The notes under the pieces are model-generated. The model worked only from the letters and a program-made list of their open reading frames with translations. It did no database searches and was not told the origin of the DNA. Of a stretch of 9,997 bases of DNA, positions 7,842 to 9,997 are shown piece by piece. This stretch comes from Bacillota bacterium (lineage in GTDB: Bacteria; Bacillota; Limnochordia; Darwinibacteriales; Darwinibacteriaceae), in the NCBI GenBank assembly GCA_012799535.1, contig JAAZLB010000405.1, positions 1 to 9,997 on the forward strand, read 5' to 3'. The position numbers and the translations under genes are program-made. Position 1 is the stretch's first letter, and each line of letters begins with the position of its first letter.

Positions 7842-8863
7842 TCCACAACAATCTCCTTTTCCGCCTTTTCCACAATATGTCCCACAATCCCACAAGCTAG
7901 GCCCAGGGCTTCAAGCTGAGTTACAACCTCTTCCCCATAAGAAGCAGGTAGACTAACCAAAAGTCCTCCTGAAGTTTGGGGATCAAAGAGTAGTTCCTCC
8001 ATGTTAAAGGGAACGCCCCCTTTAAAATCTACAAACTTCCGCAGATGATTGCGATTTCGTTGGGCCGCTGCAGTAATCAAAAACTCCTCCGCGTAAGCCA
8101 ACGCCTCAGGAATGTGGGGAACCTGACTACTATCTATGATTGCTGTAACTTCTTGATTGAGCATTTCATGCAAATGGCCTAGAAAGCCAAAACCAGTAAC
8201 GTCAGTACAGGCGTGGAGAGGAAATTTTTGCAAAATCTCCGCGGCGTATTTATTTAATGTAGTCATAGAACGAATTGCCTCTTCCATGGCTCTAGATGAG
8301 GCTTCACCAACCCGATCCGCAGTAGTAATAATTCCCACACCTAAGGGTTTAGTTAAAATGAGTACATCCCCAGGCTTACAGCCAAGATTAGTAAGAACTT
8401 TTTTCGGATGCACCACTCCTGTAACAGACAAACCATATTTTACATCCACATCAGTGATAGAATGACCACCTGCCAGAACCGCTCCTGCTTCTGTAACCTT
8501 AGCATGGCCTCCTAAAAGCATTTGACCGAGGATATCTAAATCCATAGCATCAGGAAAACAGACAATGTTTAGGGCGGTCTTCGGTTCACCACCCATGGCA
8601 TAAATATCGCTTAGGGCATTGGCCGCTGCTATTTGTCCAAAGACATAGGGATCTTCTACCATAGGGGGAAAGAAGTCTAAAGTCTGCACCAAAGCGAGAT
8701 CTTCAGTGAGCTTATAAACTGCCCCGTCATCGCCGTGATCAAAACCCACTAAAAAGTTAGGATCTTCCACCTTAGGTAACTTCTCTAATACAGATGCTAA
8801 GGCCTCCGGCCCTAGTTTAGATGTTCAACCTCCACCTTGGCAAAAAATGAGTTCTTTTTCCAC
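7838..8863 (-). CDS. selD: Selenide, water dikinase, selenocysteine-containing (in-frame TGA at codon 13)
   Basis: SelD makes selenophosphate from selenide and ATP, the selenium donor for selenocysteine. From GTG 8863 the frame reads [19 protein letters not shown], where U is TGA at 8825-8827; the total is 341 residues, close to the ~347 of the family. The Sec aligns with catalytic Cys17 of E. coli SelD (GAGCGCK), and Lys16 aligns with the essential Lys20. Downstream motifs are [63 protein letters not shown] and DPQTSGGLL. Reading only from GTG 8770 would remove the catalytic N-terminus. GTG 8863 has GAGGGGTGA upstream and begins 4 bases after the DUF3343 stop. A SECIS-like hairpin follows the TGA. 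The neighbours are DUF3343 and yedF. The second Cys of the E. coli motif is Ser here, so only one chalcogen residue stays in the loop. Confidence 0.93.
8797..8827 (-). promoter_or_regulatory. Bacterial SECIS element following the selD UGA
   Basis: After TGA (8827-8825) there is a nine-base spacer and then a hairpin: CTAGGGCC (8815-8808) pairs with GGCCTTAG (8804-8797), eight pairs with one G-U, closing a GGA loop (8807-8805). The loop begins 18 bases after the UGA and opens with G, which fits the bacterial SelB-recognised SECIS form. It lies within the coding sequence, as expected in bacteria. Confidence 0.85.
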
Positions 8864-8867
8864 GGGC

Positions 8868-9101
8868 TCACCCCTCTTCTAGCTCCACAATGGCATCATA
8901 ATCTAGATTAAATTCCTCAACCCCCGCCAAGAGCAGTTTTCGCTGTTCCACAGTGGTAAGCCAGGCTAGACCACAACCAGCCTTAATTTTTGGAGGCACT
9001 GGAATTAATCTTCCAGGCAAATTTTCTGATTTACATACCCGTTCCCAGGCAATGGCCGCGGTGGTTGTAGGAAAAGTAATAACTAACTTCTGCTTAGTCA
9101 T
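8868..9101 (-). CDS. DUF3343 protein, putative Se/S carrier
   Basis: A 77-residue protein with FPTTTAAIAWERVCKSENLPGRLIPVPPKIKAGCGLAW, the signature of the DUF3343 (Se_S_carrier) family, including the invariant Cys43 in AGCGLAW. The role is proposed, not shown: a small thiol carrier of selenium or sulfur between desulfurase and acceptor. The ATG at 9101 was chosen over an upstream ATG at 9116 because GGAGGGG lies just ahead and the desulfurase stop is at 9103-9105, leaving a one-base gap. It is followed by selD after four bases. This position between a desulfurase and selD supports a link to selenium delivery. Confidence 0.88.
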   Translation of the reverse strand: MTKQKLVITFPTTTAAIAWERVCKSENLPGRLIPVPPKIKAGCGLAWLTTVEQRKLLLAGVEEFNLDYDAIVELEEG

Positions 9102-9102
9102 T

Positions 9103-9997
9103 CTATCCCCTCCCATAGTTTCTCTGGATGGAGGCTAGTGCCAATAAGGCTTGGTCAAGTTCTCCAGTAGTGTTCAAATGGGAAAAACTAAATCGAACCA
9201 CACCTCGCCCAGCTGTGCTTAACGCCTTGTGGATCAAAGGAGCACAGTGGGCACCTGCCCTAGTATAGATTCCGTACTCTTCAGCTAGAACCTGACTAAC
9301 AAAACTAGAGTCTAATCCGTCAATATTTAAAGAAACAATAGGGCAACGGTAAAAACTTCGAAAGTCACCATAAACGGTGACACCGGAAATCCCCTGTACC
9401 CTTTCATAAAAATACTTAGTTAGTCCTTGTTCTTCGCCGCGAATCTTCTCTAATCCAGTCTTTTTTATATAACGTACACCGGCTAGTAAGCCAGCGATAC
9501 CAGGAGTGTTTAGTGTCCCCGCTTCTAAGGCTTCAGGCATACGGGTAGGATGGATTGGGGAAAAACTGTCCATACCACTGCCTCCTACCTTTAGCGGTTG
9601 CAGGTCAAGTTTTGGTCTTAAATAAATCCCCCCCACTCCCTGGGGTCCATAAAGGCTTTTGTGGCCGGTAAAACAGAATACATCAATGTTTTGAAGTCGC
9701 ACATTTATTGGCAGAAAGCCAGCTGTTTGGGCCCCGTCCACAATCAAGAGCAAATTGTGGCGAAGACAAAAGTCGCTCACATAAGCTAAGTCTATTAAAT
9801 TCCCCGTTACATTAGAGGCATGGGTGCACACAACAGCCTTAGTGTTAAGACGCAAAAGTCCTCCTAACCCAGTTAAGTCTAAACTACCTTGGGCATTACT
9901 AGGTAAAACACTTAATTCTACTCCCTGGGTTTCTAAGCGATAAAGGGGGCGCAGCACACTATTATGCTCCCAAGCGGTGGTAATCACATGGTCACCT
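9103..9997 (-). CDS. Cysteine desulfurase-family class V aminotransferase (N-terminus outside window)
   Basis: The visible 297 residues begin GDHVITTAWEHNSVLRPL, the middle of a PLP enzyme of the EF2568-like (TIGR01977) cysteine desulfurase group. PLP-site elements are VVCTHASNVTGN, LIVDGAQTAG (Asp87 in visible numbering), CFTGHKSLYGPQGVGG with Schiff-base Lys113, and EAGTLNTPG. The catalytic loop TRAGAHCAP holds Cys251 (codon 9244-9246). It would release sulfur or selenium from cysteine or selenocysteine as a persulfide/selenide on that Cys. The frame is open through the window's right edge; GTG at 9987 is an internal Val. It is the first visible gene of the minus-strand operon, one base before DUF3343. 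This group has been found with orphan selD and selenium-dependent hydroxylase loci, so a selenium role is supported by context rather than by residue differences. Confidence 0.9.
   Translation of the reverse strand, partial: GDHVITTAWEHNSVLRPLYRLETQGVELSVLPSNAQGSLDLTGLGGLLRLNTKAVVCTHASNVTGNLIDLAYVSDFCLRHNLLLIVDGAQTAGFLPINVRLQNIDVFCFTGHKSLYGPQGVGGIYLRPKLDLQPLKVGGSGMDSFSPIHPTRMPEALEAGTLNTPGIAGLLAGVRYIKKTGLEKIRGEEQGLTKYFYERVQGISGVTVYGDFRSFYRCPIVSLNIDGLDSSFVSQVLAEEYGIYTRAGAHCAPLIHKALSTAGRGVVRFSFSHLNTTGELDQALLALASIQRNYGRG

Noticed and set aside
7239..7895. yedF beginning at 7895
   Set aside because: The extra 18 residues overlap the selD end and are not part of the TusA-like domain; GTG 7841 with its upstream AGGAG fits.
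8157..8465. 102-codon plus-strand frame inside selD
   Set aside because: Antisense to conserved SelD motifs, with no family likeness.
7838..8770. selD beginning at GTG 8770
   Set aside because: It lacks a ribosome site and the catalytic N-terminus; the TGA upstream is at the Cys17-equivalent position with a SECIS hairpin, so translation from GTG 8863 explains the sequence better.

Overview
The window looks like chromosomal DNA of an anaerobic, selenium-using member of the Bacillota (Clostridia-like). The grounds are a leucine T-box leader on leuS, strong purine-rich Shine-Dalgarno sites, intrinsic terminators with U-tracts, moderate GC, and a selenium gene set whose selD carries an in-frame TGA read as selenocysteine. 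No mobile element, CRISPR array, tRNA or rRNA is visible, and every gene has an ordinary housekeeping or metabolic look.

Left part, plus strand. The window opens inside a tyrosine-phosphatase-like gene (1-985, 5' end missing) that ends at an intrinsic terminator. Next come two adjacent small membrane-protein genes of the YeeE/YedE sulfur-transport family (1159-1644 and 1646-2209). A perfect 19-base C-tract/G-tract palindrome of CsoR/CstR type lies just downstream of a consensus -35 box in front of them. A sigma-A type promoter directly after the second gene drives a complete T-box riboswitch (CUC specifier, UGGU tRNA-acceptor bulge, antiterminator/terminator switch) and leuS (2536-4950). A symmetric hairpin then terminates leuS and, on the other strand, the convergent operon.

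Right part, minus strand. Seven genes run from the right edge down to that shared terminator with gaps of at most about 30 bases, so they probably form one transcription unit whose promoter lies outside the window. In transcription order they are a class V aminotransferase/cysteine desulfurase (3' part only visible), a 77-residue DUF3343 protein, selD, yedF, a TIM-barrel sugar phosphate isomerase/epimerase-like gene, an AAC(3)-family acetyltransferase-like gene, and an HD-domain phosphohydrolase. The first four form a selenium module: the desulfurase can mobilise chalcogen from (seleno)cysteine, SelD makes selenophosphate, and DUF3343 and YedF are candidate Se/S carriers. The last three have no obvious link to selenium.

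The main non-obvious result is that selD is longer than a stop-to-stop reading suggests. It starts at a GTG at 8863, and residue 13, the catalytic Cys position of the family, is encoded by TGA (8825-8827). An 8-bp hairpin with a GGA loop follows at SECIS distance. The window therefore encodes a selenoprotein SelD, the enzyme that supplies the selenium for its own synthesis.
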